A stretch of 64,000 nt of DNA, taken from the NCBI RefSeq assembly GCF_023101665.1, contig NZ_CP082161.1:6882001-6946000 (forward strand), read 5' to 3'. The notes under the pieces were generated by a model. That model was given only the letters and a program-made list of their open reading frames with translations, did not search any database and was not told the DNA's origin. Shown piece after piece: positions 1-9,067 of this stretch. This DNA comes from Bradyrhizobium sp. 195 (GTDB taxonomy: Bacteria > Pseudomonadota > Alphaproteobacteria > Rhizobiales > Xanthobacteraceae). The translations under genes and the position numbers were made by a program. Numbering within the stretch: the first letter of the stretch is position 1; each line of letters begins with the position of its first letter.

Positions 1-214
1 CGAGCACGGCAACGTCAGGATTGATGCGTTCGATCTGGTTGACCGCTTCGAGCCCGGTGCGTAGCGAAGCCGCGACTTCCATGTCGTGCTCGGCGCCGAT
101 CCAGCGCGAGATCAGACCGCGGATGACGACGGAGTCGTCGACGACCATCACCCGCAGCGGCCCCACTTCGCGCGAGCCGGTCGTGGCCGAATTACCTGCG
201 AACGCAACACTCAT
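1..214 (-). CDS. cheB: CheB protein-glutamate methylesterase, N-terminal part only
   Basis: From an ATG at 214-212 the 71 codons inside the window give a short tail and then the first part of a receiver domain ([17 protein letters not shown], later RINPDVAVL). This is how CheB begins: a phosphorylatable receiver that controls a C-terminal methylesterase acting on chemoreceptor glutamates. The esterase half is beyond the window edge, so a stand-alone receiver cannot be excluded. It is the last visible gene of the leftward order chpT-cheA-cheW-cheY-cheB, which is the main support for the call. Confidence 0.75.
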   Translation of the reverse strand, partial: MSVAFAGNSATTGSREVGPLRVMVVDDSVVIRGLISRWIGAEHDMEVAASLRTGLEAVNQIERINPDVAVL

Positions 215-289
215 TACTCACCAACTCAGACTGAAAGGATACAGTTGAAAACAGGCGCCGAAGGATCCGTTCGGCCTCCGGCCGGTCGC

Positions 290-655
<366 letters not shown>

Positions 656-728
656 CTGAACCTCTGCTTCCTCCCCCTTTGCGGGGGGCACTTCCAATTG
701 CTGGCACGTCGGCGGCAAGGCCGCCGTA

Positions 729-1199
729 TCAGGCCGCCATTTCGGGCGCGAGCTCGAGGACGCGATCGACGTCGAGGACGACCATGAGCTGTCCTTCGAG
801 GCGGTGGACGCCGCCGGCGAGCTTGGCCATGCGGGGGTCGAGGTTGACGGGGTTCTCTTCCATGCCGGCTTCGGGCAGGCGCAGTACCTCGCCGATCTGG
901 TCGATCAGCAGGCCATAGGATTCGCCGCGCAGGTCGACGCCGACCGCCATCGGCACCTTGCCGTCCTCAGGCTGCGGCAGGCCGAGCCGAGCGCGCATGT
1001 CGACCACGGTGACGATGCGGCCGCGCAGGTTCAACACGCCGGCGATCTCGCGCGAGGACAGCGGCACGCGGGTGACGCGCTCAGGCATGAACACGTCCTG
1101 GACGCGGGAGATCGGCAGGCCGAACAGCTGGCCGCCGATCATCGCGGTGACGTATTCGACCATGGCGCCTTCGCTGGACTGGGTCTTCTTGCTGGTCAT
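729..1199 (-). CDS. cheW: CheW chemotaxis coupling protein
   Basis: The 156-residue protein is one CheW-like beta-barrel domain. Typical segments are GGQLFGLPISRVQDV, the NLRGRIVTVVDMRARLGL core and a C-terminal GQLMVVLDVDRVL. CheW bridges chemoreceptors and CheA in the cytoplasmic signalling array. The gene begins 27 bases after the cheA stop and is clearly co-transcribed with cheA, cheY and cheB. The length is normal for the family and nothing is missing. Confidence 0.93.
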   Translation of the reverse strand: MTSKKTQSSEGAMVEYVTAMIGGQLFGLPISRVQDVFMPERVTRVPLSSREIAGVLNLRGRIVTVVDMRARLGLPQPEDGKVPMAVGVDLRGESYGLLIDQIGEVLRLPEAGMEENPVNLDPRMAKLAGGVHRLEGQLMVVLDVDRVLELAPEMAA

Positions 1200-1226
1200 A
1201 GGTATCTCCTGATCCCTGTCCTGCTC

Positions 1227-4037
1227 TTAGGCCGCTGCCCGGCTCAGCTCGGAGGCGCCGGCGGCGCCCGCGGTCTGTTCCTTCAGCGCCGCGATCAGAC
1301 CGGGACGGTCGAACTTGGCGACGTAGTCGTGGAAGCCGGCCTGACGGCCGCGCTCGATCGCCGCCGGCGACACCAGGGCGGACAGCCCGATGATCGGCAT
1401 CGAGCCCAGATTGTTGTCGGAGCGGATCACCTCGGCGAACTCGAACCCGTTCATGTCGGGCATCTCGATGTCGGTCAGGACCACGTCGAAGCTCTGGGCG
1501 CGCAAGGCAGCGAGGCCCTCCTGCGCGGTCGGCGCGGTGCGGACGCGGTAGCCGGCCGCCTTGAGCACCGGGGCCAGCATGTTGCGGAAGAACGCGCTGT
1601 CGTCGACCAGCAGCACCGACTGCGAATGCATCGACGGCTTCATCTCCTTGCGGGTGAACCAGTCGGCGAACGCCATCGGCAGGAAGTGGCCGACGTCGAT
1701 CACCTCGGTGGCCTGGCCCTTGATCACGGCCGAGCCCAGAATGCCCTGGCTGGAGCCGCCGACCTCGATATTGAGCCGTTCCTCGACGATGTCGATGATC
1801 TCGTCGACGACGAGGCCCATGGAGCGGCCGTCATCGGCGAACACCAGGATCGGCTGGGCGCCCTGGCTGGCGATGGTGACGCCTTCCATGGCGACGAGCG
1901 GCATCAGCTGCTCGCGGTACTGCACCATGTAGCGGCCGTTCGAGAACTCGATCTTGTCGGCGGGCAGCTCTTCGAGGCGCGTGACCAGCCCGAGCGGGAC
2001 CGCCTTGGGCTGCGACGAGCCGGCGCGGAACACGAGCAGCGAGGTGGTCTGCTCGCCCGAGCCGATGTGATGGGCGCCGTTCTCGTCGCCCATGTCATGG
2101 GCCGAGGAGCCGGCGGCGCCGAGCGCTTTCGCAATGCCGTTGGGGTCGATGATCATGATGACCGCGCCATCGCCCAGGATGGTGTTGCCGGAGAACATGT
2201 CGATGTGACGGAGCTTGGTCGACATCGGCTTGACCACGATTTCTTCGGTGTGGAACACGCCGTCGACGACGATGCCGAAGGTCTGGCTGCCGACTTGCGT
2301 GACCACGATAAAACCGTTCTCGGGATCGGAGGCCGCGCCGTCGTCGATCTTGAGCAGCTTCTTGAGGTGGATCAGCGGCAGCAGCTTGTTGCGCAACCTG
2401 AGCACCGCGGTGTCCTTGATGCGCTCGATGCGGTGCTCGGAGTTGGCGCGGGCACGCACCAGCTCGACCACCGAGAGCTGCGGGATCGCGAAGCGGTCAC
2501 CGGCGGCTTCCACGATCAGCGCGGAGACGATGGCCAGGGTCAGCGGGATCTTGATGGTGACCGAAGATCCTTCGCCGGCCACGCTCTTGATGTCGATTGT
2601 GCCGCCGATCTGGTCGATATTGGTGCGGACCACGTCCATGCCGACGCCGCGGCCGGAGACCGAGGTGATGGCGGCCGCGGTCGAGAAGCCCGGCGCGAAG
2701 ATGAACTTGTGGATCTGGGCTTCGCTCATCTTCTCGAGCTCGGCCTCGGTGACGAGACCTGAGGAGATCGCCTTGGCCTTGATCTTCTCGGTGTTGAGGC
2801 CACGGCCGTTGTCGGCGATGCAGATGATGATGTGGCCGCCCTCGTGATAGGCGGAGAGGCGAATGGTGCCCTGCTCGCCCTTGCCGCTGGCAAGACGCTC
2901 GGCGGGGGTCTCCAGGCCATGATCGGCGGAGTTGCGCACCATGTGGGTGAGCGGGTCCTTGATCAGATCGAGCACCTGCCGGTCGAGCTCGGTGTCGGCG
3001 CCGTGCATCTCCAATTCGATCTGCTTGCCGAGTTCGCTGGAGAGATCGCGGACGATGCGGGGCAGCTTCTGCCAGGCATTGCCGATCGGCTGCATGCGCG
3101 TCTTCATGACGCCTTCCTGCAGCTCGGCGGTGACGTTGGACAGGCGCTGCAACGGCACCTTGAACTCGGTGTCCTCGTTGCGGCGGGAGATCTCCAGGAG
3201 CTGGTTGCGGGTCAGCACCAGCTCGGAGACCATGGTCATCAAATGCTCCAGCGTATCCACGTTGACGCGGATCGACTGGTTGGCGATGCGGTCGCCTTCG
3301 CCGACAGCCTCGTCGGCCATCGACTTCTTGACCGCGGGCTTCTCCTTGGCGGGTTTTGCGGCTTCCTTGGCAGCAGGTGCCGGGGCTTCAGCCGCCGCCG
3401 CGGGCTCGGCTTTAGCAACAGGCGCAGGCACCGGCGCTTCGATCGCGGTCTCGCGGAAGGCGCGCTCGAGCTCGTCGAGCGAGACTTCGCCCGGACGCAG
3501 CGGACGCTCCAGGGTCTGGTCGATCAGCGAGCCGGTTGTCATGTTTGCCGGCGCAGGCGCGGCAGCTACAGGTGCTTCCGGCACCAGCGGCGGGGCTTCG
3601 GTCACGGGAGCAGCAGCCGCACCCGCCGGCATCGGCTGCGCCGAGCCTGACATTGCCGCCATGCCCTGCTCGACCATCGCCTCCAGCTTGTCGATGAGGT
3701 CGCGGTCGTTACCCTCAGGCTCGGCTTCCGTCGCTTCGAGGCCGGCCAAAATCTCCTTGATGCGGTCGATCGAGGACAGGATCACCGTCACCGCCTGCCC
3801 GGTCACCGGCATGCCGTCACGGAATTTGCCCATCAGCGTCTCGCCGGCATGTGCCAGCGCTTCGAGCCGCGGCAGGCCGAGGAAGCCGCAGGTGCCCTTG
3901 ATGGTGTGGACCAGGCGGAAGATGTTATCCAAGATCTTGGCGTTGTTCGGCTCCTGTTCGAACTTCACCAGCTGGTTGTCCACGGTGTCCAGGCTCTCGC
4001 TGGTCTCCGTCAAAAACTCCCGCAACAGATCATCCAT
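1227..4037 (-). CDS. cheA: CheA hybrid histidine kinase with two CheW-like domains and a receiver
   Basis: 936 residues. An HPt (P1) domain at 1-105 has its phosphorylated His44 in LVHTIKG. An Ala/Pro/Glu-rich linker at about 105-245 replaces a clear CheY-binding domain. Dimerisation helices run from about 250 to 320. The HATPase_c domain runs from about 340 to 500, with N-box HMVRNSADHG, G1 DNGRGL and G2 GRGVGMDVV. A first CheW-like domain spans about 503-640 and a second, more divergent one about 660-795. A C-terminal receiver at 807-920 has acceptor Asp856 in VVLTDIEMP. This is a CheA-Y hybrid; the receiver may act as a phosphate sink or as a relay to the neighbouring ChpT. It is the central kinase of the operon. 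Confidence 0.93.
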   Translation of the reverse strand: MDDLLREFLTETSESLDTVDNQLVKFEQEPNNAKILDNIFRLVHTIKGTCGFLGLPRLEALAHAGETLMGKFRDGMPVTGQAVTVILSSIDRIKEILAGLEATEAEPEGNDRDLIDKLEAMVEQGMAAMSGSAQPMPAGAAAAPVTEAPPLVPEAPVAAAPAPANMTTGSLIDQTLERPLRPGEVSLDELERAFRETAIEAPVPAPVAKAEPAAAAEAPAPAAKEAAKPAKEKPAVKKSMADEAVGEGDRIANQSIRVNVDTLEHLMTMVSELVLTRNQLLEISRRNEDTEFKVPLQRLSNVTAELQEGVMKTRMQPIGNAWQKLPRIVRDLSSELGKQIELEMHGADTELDRQVLDLIKDPLTHMVRNSADHGLETPAERLASGKGEQGTIRLSAYHEGGHIIICIADNGRGLNTEKIKAKAISSGLVTEAELEKMSEAQIHKFIFAPGFSTAAAITSVSGRGVGMDVVRTNIDQIGGTIDIKSVAGEGSSVTIKIPLTLAIVSALIVEAAGDRFAIPQLSVVELVRARANSEHRIERIKDTAVLRLRNKLLPLIHLKKLLKIDDGAASDPENGFIVVTQVGSQTFGIVVDGVFHTEEIVVKPMSTKLRHIDMFSGNTILGDGAVIMIIDPNGIAKALGAAGSSAHDMGDENGAHHIGSGEQTTSLLVFRAGSSQPKAVPLGLVTRLEELPADKIEFSNGRYMVQYREQLMPLVAMEGVTIASQGAQPILVFADDGRSMGLVVDEIIDIVEERLNIEVGGSSQGILGSAVIKGQATEVIDVGHFLPMAFADWFTRKEMKPSMHSQSVLLVDDSAFFRNMLAPVLKAAGYRVRTAPTAQEGLAALRAQSFDVVLTDIEMPDMNGFEFAEVIRSDNNLGSMPIIGLSALVSPAAIERGRQAGFHDYVAKFDRPGLIAALKEQTAGAAGASELSRAAA

Positions 4038-4167
4038 GAAAACAGGCCTTCATACAGGAAGGGCGCGCACGAGGTGTGATGCGCCATTTCGGAATGGGGC
4101 CAGCTTCACCGCAAAGCGTTTAATATTGGTTGAGTATGTGCAAAAGAACGGAACCAACAAAGAGATA

Positions 4168-4194
4168 AGGCGCTCCGGACAAGCCGAAGCGCCT
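4168..4194 (-). terminator. Possible terminator or attenuator between chpT and cheA
   Basis: The 7-bp inverted repeat AGGCGCT/AGCGCCT (4168-4174 and 4188-4194) encloses a 13-base loop. In the direction of transcription it is followed by a T-rich tract (TTATCTCTTTGTT). It lies 40 bases after the chpT stop and 131 bases before the cheA start, so it could uncouple the two genes. The stem is short, hence modest confidence. Confidence 0.4.
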
Positions 4195-4233
4195 CGTAAA
4201 GATTCGCTTAAGAGGCTGAGCGCGACGCGCCGT

Positions 4234-4887
4234 TTACGAAGCGGTAACGGTGATGGCTTCGCCTTCCGGCGCAAGCTTGACGGTAAGCCCGCAGGCCTGT
4301 GCCAACAGCCGCGTGTAATAAGGCTGGATCGCGTGAGCATCCGCGGCAGGGCCGCGCTCGCCGCTCAGGAGTTCGGAGATGTTCTGCGGCAGGCGCGCGT
4401 TATGGCCGGTCGCGGTGATGCGAAAGCTCATCGTCTCGCCCTCGCCGATCGGGTCGATCGTCAGCATGCCGCCGCGCGGGATCGTGTGCTGGGCGACGAC
4501 CAGCATGTTGAGCAGCAGCTTCACGCGGTTCTTCGGCATCAGGAGCCGTGGCAGATTCCAGGTGATCGAGCACTTGCCGTCCTCGATGTGGCCCTTCGCC
4601 ATGGTCTGGGCATCGCCGAGATCGATCTGTGCGCCGGAGGAGCCGGCCGCACCGAAGGCGAGACGGCAGAACTGGAGCCGGGCCGAGGCGGTCTTGGCGC
4701 TCTTGCGAATCAGGTCGAGCGCGAACTCGCGGTCTTCGGGCTTGGGATCGTCATCGAGCACCTCGAGCCCGTTGACGATGGCACCGACGGGGCTGATGAG
4801 ATCGTGGCAGACCCGCGAGCACAAGAGCGCAGCGAGTTCGAGCATATCGGGAGCAGTAGCGGTCGCGGGTGACGAGGCGTCAGACAT
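4234..4887 (-). CDS. chpT: ChpT-like histidine phosphotransferase
   Basis: 217 residues from the ATG at 4887; 20 upstream in-frame codons look non-coding. The dimerisation helix carries His28 in CHDLISPVGAI, the phosphotransfer site of the ChpT family, followed by LEVLDDD. The rest resembles a degenerate HATPase_c fold that lacks ATP-binding boxes. In Caulobacter, ChpT passes phosphate from CckA to CtrA and CpdR. Here the gene sits at the head of a chemotaxis operon next to a CheA with its own receiver, so a role in a chemotaxis phosphorelay is also possible. That link is inference from position. Confidence 0.8.
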   Translation of the reverse strand: MSDASSPATATAPDMLELAALLCSRVCHDLISPVGAIVNGLEVLDDDPKPEDREFALDLIRKSAKTASARLQFCRLAFGAAGSSGAQIDLGDAQTMAKGHIEDGKCSITWNLPRLLMPKNRVKLLLNMLVVAQHTIPRGGMLTIDPIGEGETMSFRITATGHNARLPQNISELLSGERGPAADAHAIQPYYTRLLAQACGLTVKLAPEGEAITVTAS

Positions 4888-5075
4888 ATAAAGGGGTCCT
4901 GGAGGGTTCCTGGAATTGCACGGCGCTGGACGCCGCGAATCACGCATGCTTGACGGATGCTGCGGGTTCTAACATTCGCCAGCCCGCGGCAGCTAGCTTG
5001 CGATCACGGCGAGGCGGTCATAAGCACGGGCGAATCAGTCGAGAGGAACGAATTGCCGATGATTGAGGCATCCAG

Positions 5076-5894
5076 GTGAAGCGGATCATCGACGGCGCGG
5101 CCGCATTCGGCCTGATGGAGCCGCTGACGGCGCTGGTGGTGAAGGCGGGCGAGGCGATCCTCAGGGTCAACCGCGCGGCGATGCGGGTCGACGGCAAGCA
5201 GGACGGCTCGCCGGTGACCGAGGCGGACCTTGCCGCCGACCGCATCATCGCGGAGGGCCTGGCCCAGCTCGCAGGCGACGTCCCGACGCTCTCGGAAGAG
5301 CGGACCCACCTCGCCTCCCCGCCATTCGAGGGCAGCTTCTTCCTGATCGATCCGCTCGACGGCACCAAGGAGTTCGTCGCCGGTCGGGACGAGTTCACCG
5401 TCAACCTCGCCCTCGTGACATCGGGCGTCCCGCTGCTGGGCATCGTCAGCGCGCCTGCGCTCGGCGTGCTGTGGCGCGGCATCGTCGGCCGCGGCGCCGA
5501 GCGCATGGGATTTGACGGCATGACCGTGGGAACGGCCGAGCCGATCCACACCCGCAAGCTGCCGGCACGGGGACAGCCCTGGATCGCGGCGGTGAGCCGC
5601 TCGCACGGCGATCCCAGGAGCGAGGCGTTCATCGACAACAGGCCCAATGCGGTCAGACGGACGGTCGGCTCGGCCGTGAAATTCGGCCGGATCGCTGAAG
5701 GCAGCGCCGATATCTACCCCCGCTTCGGGCCCACCTGTGAATGGGACGTCGGTGCCGGCTCGGCGGTGGTGACGGCGGCCGGCGGCAGGGTGACCGACGG
5801 CAAAGGCGGCGAGCTCAAATTCGGCCAGCGCAGCGACACCGGCTTCATCATCCCGGAGTTCATCGCCTGGGGCGACCCACAGGCAGAACCCTGA
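5076..5894 (+). CDS. cysQ: CysQ-like 3'(2'),5'-bisphosphate nucleotidase
   Basis: This inositol-monophosphatase-fold phosphatase of up to 272 residues has the metal-binding motifs EADLAAD, LSEE, IDPLDGTKEF (residues 91-100) and CEWDVGAG near residue 222. CysQ enzymes hydrolyse 3'-phosphoadenosine 5'-phosphate left by sulfate assimilation. The DPLDGTKEF form, with Lys-Glu-Phe after the metal site, favours CysQ over inositol phosphatase. The longest frame starts at a GTG (5076); an ATG at 5115 (MEPLTALVVKAGEAIL) would also give a full catalytic domain. It is divergent from chpT across 188 bases. Confidence 0.85.
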   Translation: MKRIIDGAAAFGLMEPLTALVVKAGEAILRVNRAAMRVDGKQDGSPVTEADLAADRIIAEGLAQLAGDVPTLSEERTHLASPPFEGSFFLIDPLDGTKEFVAGRDEFTVNLALVTSGVPLLGIVSAPALGVLWRGIVGRGAERMGFDGMTVGTAEPIHTRKLPARGQPWIAAVSRSHGDPRSEAFIDNRPNAVRRTVGSAVKFGRIAEGSADIYPRFGPTCEWDVGAGSAVVTAAGGRVTDGKGGELKFGQRSDTGFIIPEFIAWGDPQAEP

Positions 5895-5906
5895 GGCGGT
5901 AGGCTA

Positions 5907-6440
5907 CTACTGACTGAGCTGTTCCCAGAGCGCCGGCCAGCGCTTGCCCACCTCATAGAGGTACCGCTCGGGGTCGGCGGCGAAGGCGTCACGATTGGTT
6001 TCCCGGCTGAACAGGTACAGCCGCTGCGCCACGATCGCGAAGAAACGGGGATTGCCGGCGACGGTGACGCCGCGGGCGATATCGGCGGGATCGTAGCCGC
6101 CGAATTGCGGGCCATAGATTTCGGGATGGGCCAGGAAGGAGGCGCGGTTGCCCTCGTTGCGGAAGCGCCAGACCGCGCCCCAGAGGTTCGCCTCGAACTC
6201 GGCCGTCCCCTGCACCGCTCTCTCGTCCACGAAATAAGCGACGGGATCGAAGCCCTCGATGGCAACGCCGGTGAAGCGATTGACGACGACCCGCTCGGTG
6301 GTGGCCGCCTCGGCCGGCAACCCCGAGCCGGCGATCAATATGCCCGAGAGCAGGCAGACGAGGAGGCCGATCAAGGCAATTCCGGGGCGCAAAGGGCTAT
6401 CTTCCTGCCGTTGTGCCGTCATAGTTGCTGCGGATAACAT
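5907..6440 (-). CDS. Secreted YHS-domain protein
   Basis: A 177-residue protein (171 if the ATG at 6422 is used) has a hydrophobic N-terminal segment (IALIGLLVCLLSGILIAG) that is a signal peptide or anchor ending near AEA. A YHS-type domain follows (VAIEGFDPVAYF, then GAVWRFRNEGNRASFLAHPEIYGPQFGG in pieces typical of this group). YHS domains are small metal-associated modules; this stand-alone periplasmic class has no settled function. It is convergent with cysQ, with the two stops 12 bases apart. Confidence 0.75.
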   Translation of the reverse strand: MLSAATMTAQRQEDSPLRPGIALIGLLVCLLSGILIAGSGLPAEAATTERVVVNRFTGVAIEGFDPVAYFVDERAVQGTAEFEANLWGAVWRFRNEGNRASFLAHPEIYGPQFGGYDPADIARGVTVAGNPRFFAIVAQRLYLFSRETNRDAFAADPERYLYEVGKRWPALWEQLSQ

Positions 6441-6531
6441 CCGAGTCGAGGGGACATCCGGCGCAACCTAGAGCCGCGCCTGTTGGCGTCAGGTTAAGGA
6501 AGCGACCGGTTTCGGTACCAGGGGTTCTTTT

Positions 6532-7137
6532 ATGACTTTCGCATCACGCCTTGCTGCGCTCGCGCTCGTCGCGATGGTGGGCTGGATCGTGCCGGCCTCC
6601 GCCCAGCAGGCGCCGCCGCCCAATTTGCCGCCGCCGCAGCGGACCCCGACGCCCAGCACCTACGGGCCGGACGAGCTCGTCGGCGCCGGCCACCGTTTCT
6701 TCGGCAACGTCTCGCGCGGGCTCGCCTCGATCATCGAGAAGGCGATCAGCCAATGGGGTCTGCCCAACGGCTATATCCTGGGCGAGGAAGGTTCCGGCGC
6801 CTTCGTCGCCGGCCTGCGCTACGGCGAAGGTACGCTCTACACCAAGAACGCCGGGGATCTGCGGGTCTACTGGCAGGGCCCCTCGCTCGGCTTCGACTGG
6901 GGCGGCGACGGCGCGCGCACCATGACGCTGGTCTACAATCTGCCCGCCACCAACGCGATCTACCAGCGCTTCGCCGGCCTCGACGGCTCGGCCTACATCA
7001 TCGGCGGCTTCGGCATGACCGCGCTCACCGCCAACAACATCGTGCTGGTGCCGATCCGCTCCGGGCTCGGCCTGCGGCTGGGCGCCAATATCGGCTATCT
7101 CAAATACACGCCGCGTGCGACCTGGAACCCGTTCTAG
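6532..7137 (+). CDS. eipA: EipA/DUF1134 family envelope protein
   Basis: 201 residues with a cleavable signal peptide (to about VPASA-QQ) and a Pro-rich stretch, followed by a conserved domain marked by GHRFFGNVSRGLASIIEKA, the Gly-rich GEGTLYTKNAGDLRVYWQG and a GLGLRLGANIGYL end. This matches DUF1134, whose Brucella member EipA is a periplasmic beta-barrel protein needed for envelope integrity. The length fits the family. The gene stands alone, divergent from the YHS protein gene across 91 bases. Confidence 0.8.
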   Translation: MTFASRLAALALVAMVGWIVPASAQQAPPPNLPPPQRTPTPSTYGPDELVGAGHRFFGNVSRGLASIIEKAISQWGLPNGYILGEEGSGAFVAGLRYGEGTLYTKNAGDLRVYWQGPSLGFDWGGDGARTMTLVYNLPATNAIYQRFAGLDGSAYIIGGFGMTALTANNIVLVPIRSGLGLRLGANIGYLKYTPRATWNPF

Positions 7138-7258
7138 CGCTTTCCTTCTCCCGCCTGCTTACGGATCAAGGTTAACGACAGGCCGGGGCTGGCTTTTTGC
7201 GGGCCCGCCATGGCATGGTCGTTGGTGAATTTTTCCTTAAGCTTGGGAGTTCTGCCCC

Positions 7259-8554
7259 ATGGTCGAACCGATCATGTACCTGGCGATCGGTTTCCTGCTC
7301 TCGATGTTGTTCGGGCTCGCGATCGTGCCGCTGGTGCATAACCGCGCCGTGCGCCTGACCACGCGCCGGCTCGAGGCCGCAACGCCGCTGTCGATGGCGG
7401 AGATCCAGGCCGACAAGGACCAGCTCCGCGCCGAATTCGCCATGTCGGCGCGGCGGCTCGAGATGAGCGTCGAGCAGCTCAAGAACAAGACCACGAGCCA
7501 GCTCGCCGAGCTCGGCAAGAAGAGCGACGCCATCAACCGCATGAAGATCGAGCTCGGCGAGAAGAACGCCACGATCTTCGCGCTCGAGGCGCGCGAGAAG
7601 GCGGTGAAGGAGCAGCTCCGCGCCACCGAGGAGGAATTCAACACCAAGACCGAAGCCCTGCGCGCCGCCGAGAATGCACTGACCGACAAGCAGGGCGAAC
7701 TGGCCAAGATCAATTCCGAACTGTCCGACCGCTCGATGATGGCGGAGAGCCGCCAGGTCGAGCTGGTCGCCGTGCGCACGCAGATCGAGGAATTGAAGAA
7801 CCGCGTCGGCGATGCCGAGAAGGAGTTCGCGGCAACGCAGGCGCGGCTTGCACAGGAGCGGCTGGAATCGGAGACCGCCTCACGCGAGCTCGGCGATGCC
7901 CGCGGCCGCGTCGAGAATCTGAGCCAGCGCGTCACCGAGCTCGATCGCCAGCTGATCGGACAGGTGAAGGAAGCCGAGATGCTGTCCGGCCGCGTCGCCG
8001 ACCTCGAAGGCCGCCTCGCCACGCAAGGCAAGCTGCTCGCCGAGCGCGACTATGAGAACAACCAGCTGCGCCAGGCCAACGAGGCCAACGAGCGCACCGT
8101 CAAGGAGCTGCGCGTCGAGATCGCGGGCTTGAGCGGCGGCAAATCGTCGGCGGCCATGGAAGCGCTGCGCGCCGAAAAGACCGGGTTGGAGGAGCAGCTC
8201 CGCACCGCCCGCGACGAGCGCACAAAGCTCCAGCGCGACATCAACGCGATCCAGCAGCAGGCCGAGAGCTCCTGGGCGACCGAGCGCATGGAGAACGCCC
8301 TGCTGCGCGAGCGCATCAACGACATCGCCGCCGAGGTGGCAAAACTCGCGATGCAGCTCGAAGGGCCCAACTCGCCGATCGAGGCGCTGCTCGCGGCCGA
8401 GGCCGGCCAGCCGTCGAAGCCGGCGCCGCGCCCGGCCAACGACGCCGCAACCAATGGCGCAGCCGCCAGCCTGCCCGAGGGCGGCGGAACGCTGGCCGAA
8501 CGCATCCGGGCGCTGCAGGCCCACGCCTCCCGCGCCCGCCAGCAGGGCGCGTAA
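7259..8554 (+). CDS. Membrane-anchored long coiled-coil protein, unknown function
   Basis: 431 residues. A single membrane helix near residues 5-25 (MYLAIGFLLSMLFGLAIVPL) is followed by roughly 330 residues of Glu/Lys/Ala/Arg-rich heptads with almost no Pro or Gly: a continuous cytoplasmic coiled coil. The last 60 residues are Ala/Pro-rich and probably flexible. No enzymatic motif is visible. The topology suggests a scaffold or spacer at the inner membrane, but no function can be read from the sequence. Its neighbours, eipA and tRNA-Val, give no operon clue. Confidence 0.75.
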   Translation: MVEPIMYLAIGFLLSMLFGLAIVPLVHNRAVRLTTRRLEAATPLSMAEIQADKDQLRAEFAMSARRLEMSVEQLKNKTTSQLAELGKKSDAINRMKIELGEKNATIFALEAREKAVKEQLRATEEEFNTKTEALRAAENALTDKQGELAKINSELSDRSMMAESRQVELVAVRTQIEELKNRVGDAEKEFAATQARLAQERLESETASRELGDARGRVENLSQRVTELDRQLIGQVKEAEMLSGRVADLEGRLATQGKLLAERDYENNQLRQANEANERTVKELRVEIAGLSGGKSSAAMEALRAEKTGLEEQLRTARDERTKLQRDINAIQQQAESSWATERMENALLRERINDIAAEVAKLAMQLEGPNSPIEALLAAEAGQPSKPAPRPANDAATNGAAASLPEGGGTLAERIRALQAHASRARQQGA

Positions 8555-8714
8555 GCGGCCAAAAATCCGGCTTCCGTCGCCAATTGCGTGAGGGGGCCAA
8601 GGTTTTCCGGCCCCGCGGCGCCTGGAAACTTGACACCTCAAGCCCGCACTTCTAAATCGCGGGCTCCAATGCACCGGCCGGCCGACAAGGTCCGGCCGTC
8701 TGCATGATGGTCCC

Positions 8715-8789
8715 GGGCGCATAGCTCAGCGGGAGAGCGTTCCCTTCACACGGGAGAGGTCCAAGGTTCGATCCCTTGTGCGCCCACCA
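8715..8789 (+). tRNA. tRNA-Val(CAC)
   Basis: A 75-base cloverleaf. The acceptor arms GGGCGCA and TGCGCCC pair over 7 bp. The D-arm contains GCTCAGCGGGAGAGC, and the anticodon stem TTCCC/GGGAG encloses loop TTCACAC with anticodon CAC, which reads GUG (valine). The T-arm includes GGTTCGATCC, and the discriminator A plus CCA are encoded (8786-8789). A palindromic repeat begins immediately at the 3' end. Confidence 0.95.
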
Positions 8790-8876
8790 CGCTTCGCCAA
8801 AAGGCTTCGCGTGGCGCAGCCACGCCCAATGATGGCGAAGCGTGTCCGGCGTAGCTCGAAGAGCGTAGACGGACTG
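8786..8876. repeat. Palindromic repeat abutting tRNA-Val
   Basis: CACGCTTCGCCA right after the encoded CCA pairs with TGGCGAAGCGTG near 8833-8845, a 12-bp inverted repeat. A second shorter palindrome follows (GTCCGGCGTAGCTC / GAGCGTAGACGGAC). The remaining bases up to the porin gene at 9068 show no gene that can be supported. Confidence 0.7.
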
Positions 8877-9067
8877 GGTCATCTTGCTTCCGCTCCGTCA
8901 AAATGTCGAAAACAACCCCATGCACAGTAGCCGACGTCAGTCGGATCAATGGGTTACGGCTTCACCGAATCCGCGAGTTTGCGCGGTCGGGCAAAACACC
9001 GGCGCGATGGCATCTCGGCAGAAAGCAGCCGGCGGGCTAGAAGCTCCGCACGGCAGCGTCACCCGCC

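Noticed and set aside
804..2762. Long plus-strand open frame of 652 codons opposite cheW and cheA
   Set aside because: It is antisense to clear CheW/CheA domains, rich in Asp/His/Ala/Arg/Gly as expected for a shadow frame in high-GC DNA, and shows no domain.
4050..4340. Leftward frame between chpT and cheA
   Set aside because: It overlaps the end of chpT in another frame and the hairpin region, and lacks a ribosome-binding site.
8652..8949. Small leftward open frames over the tRNA
   Set aside because: They read through tRNA-Val and a palindrome, and their products have no protein-like features.
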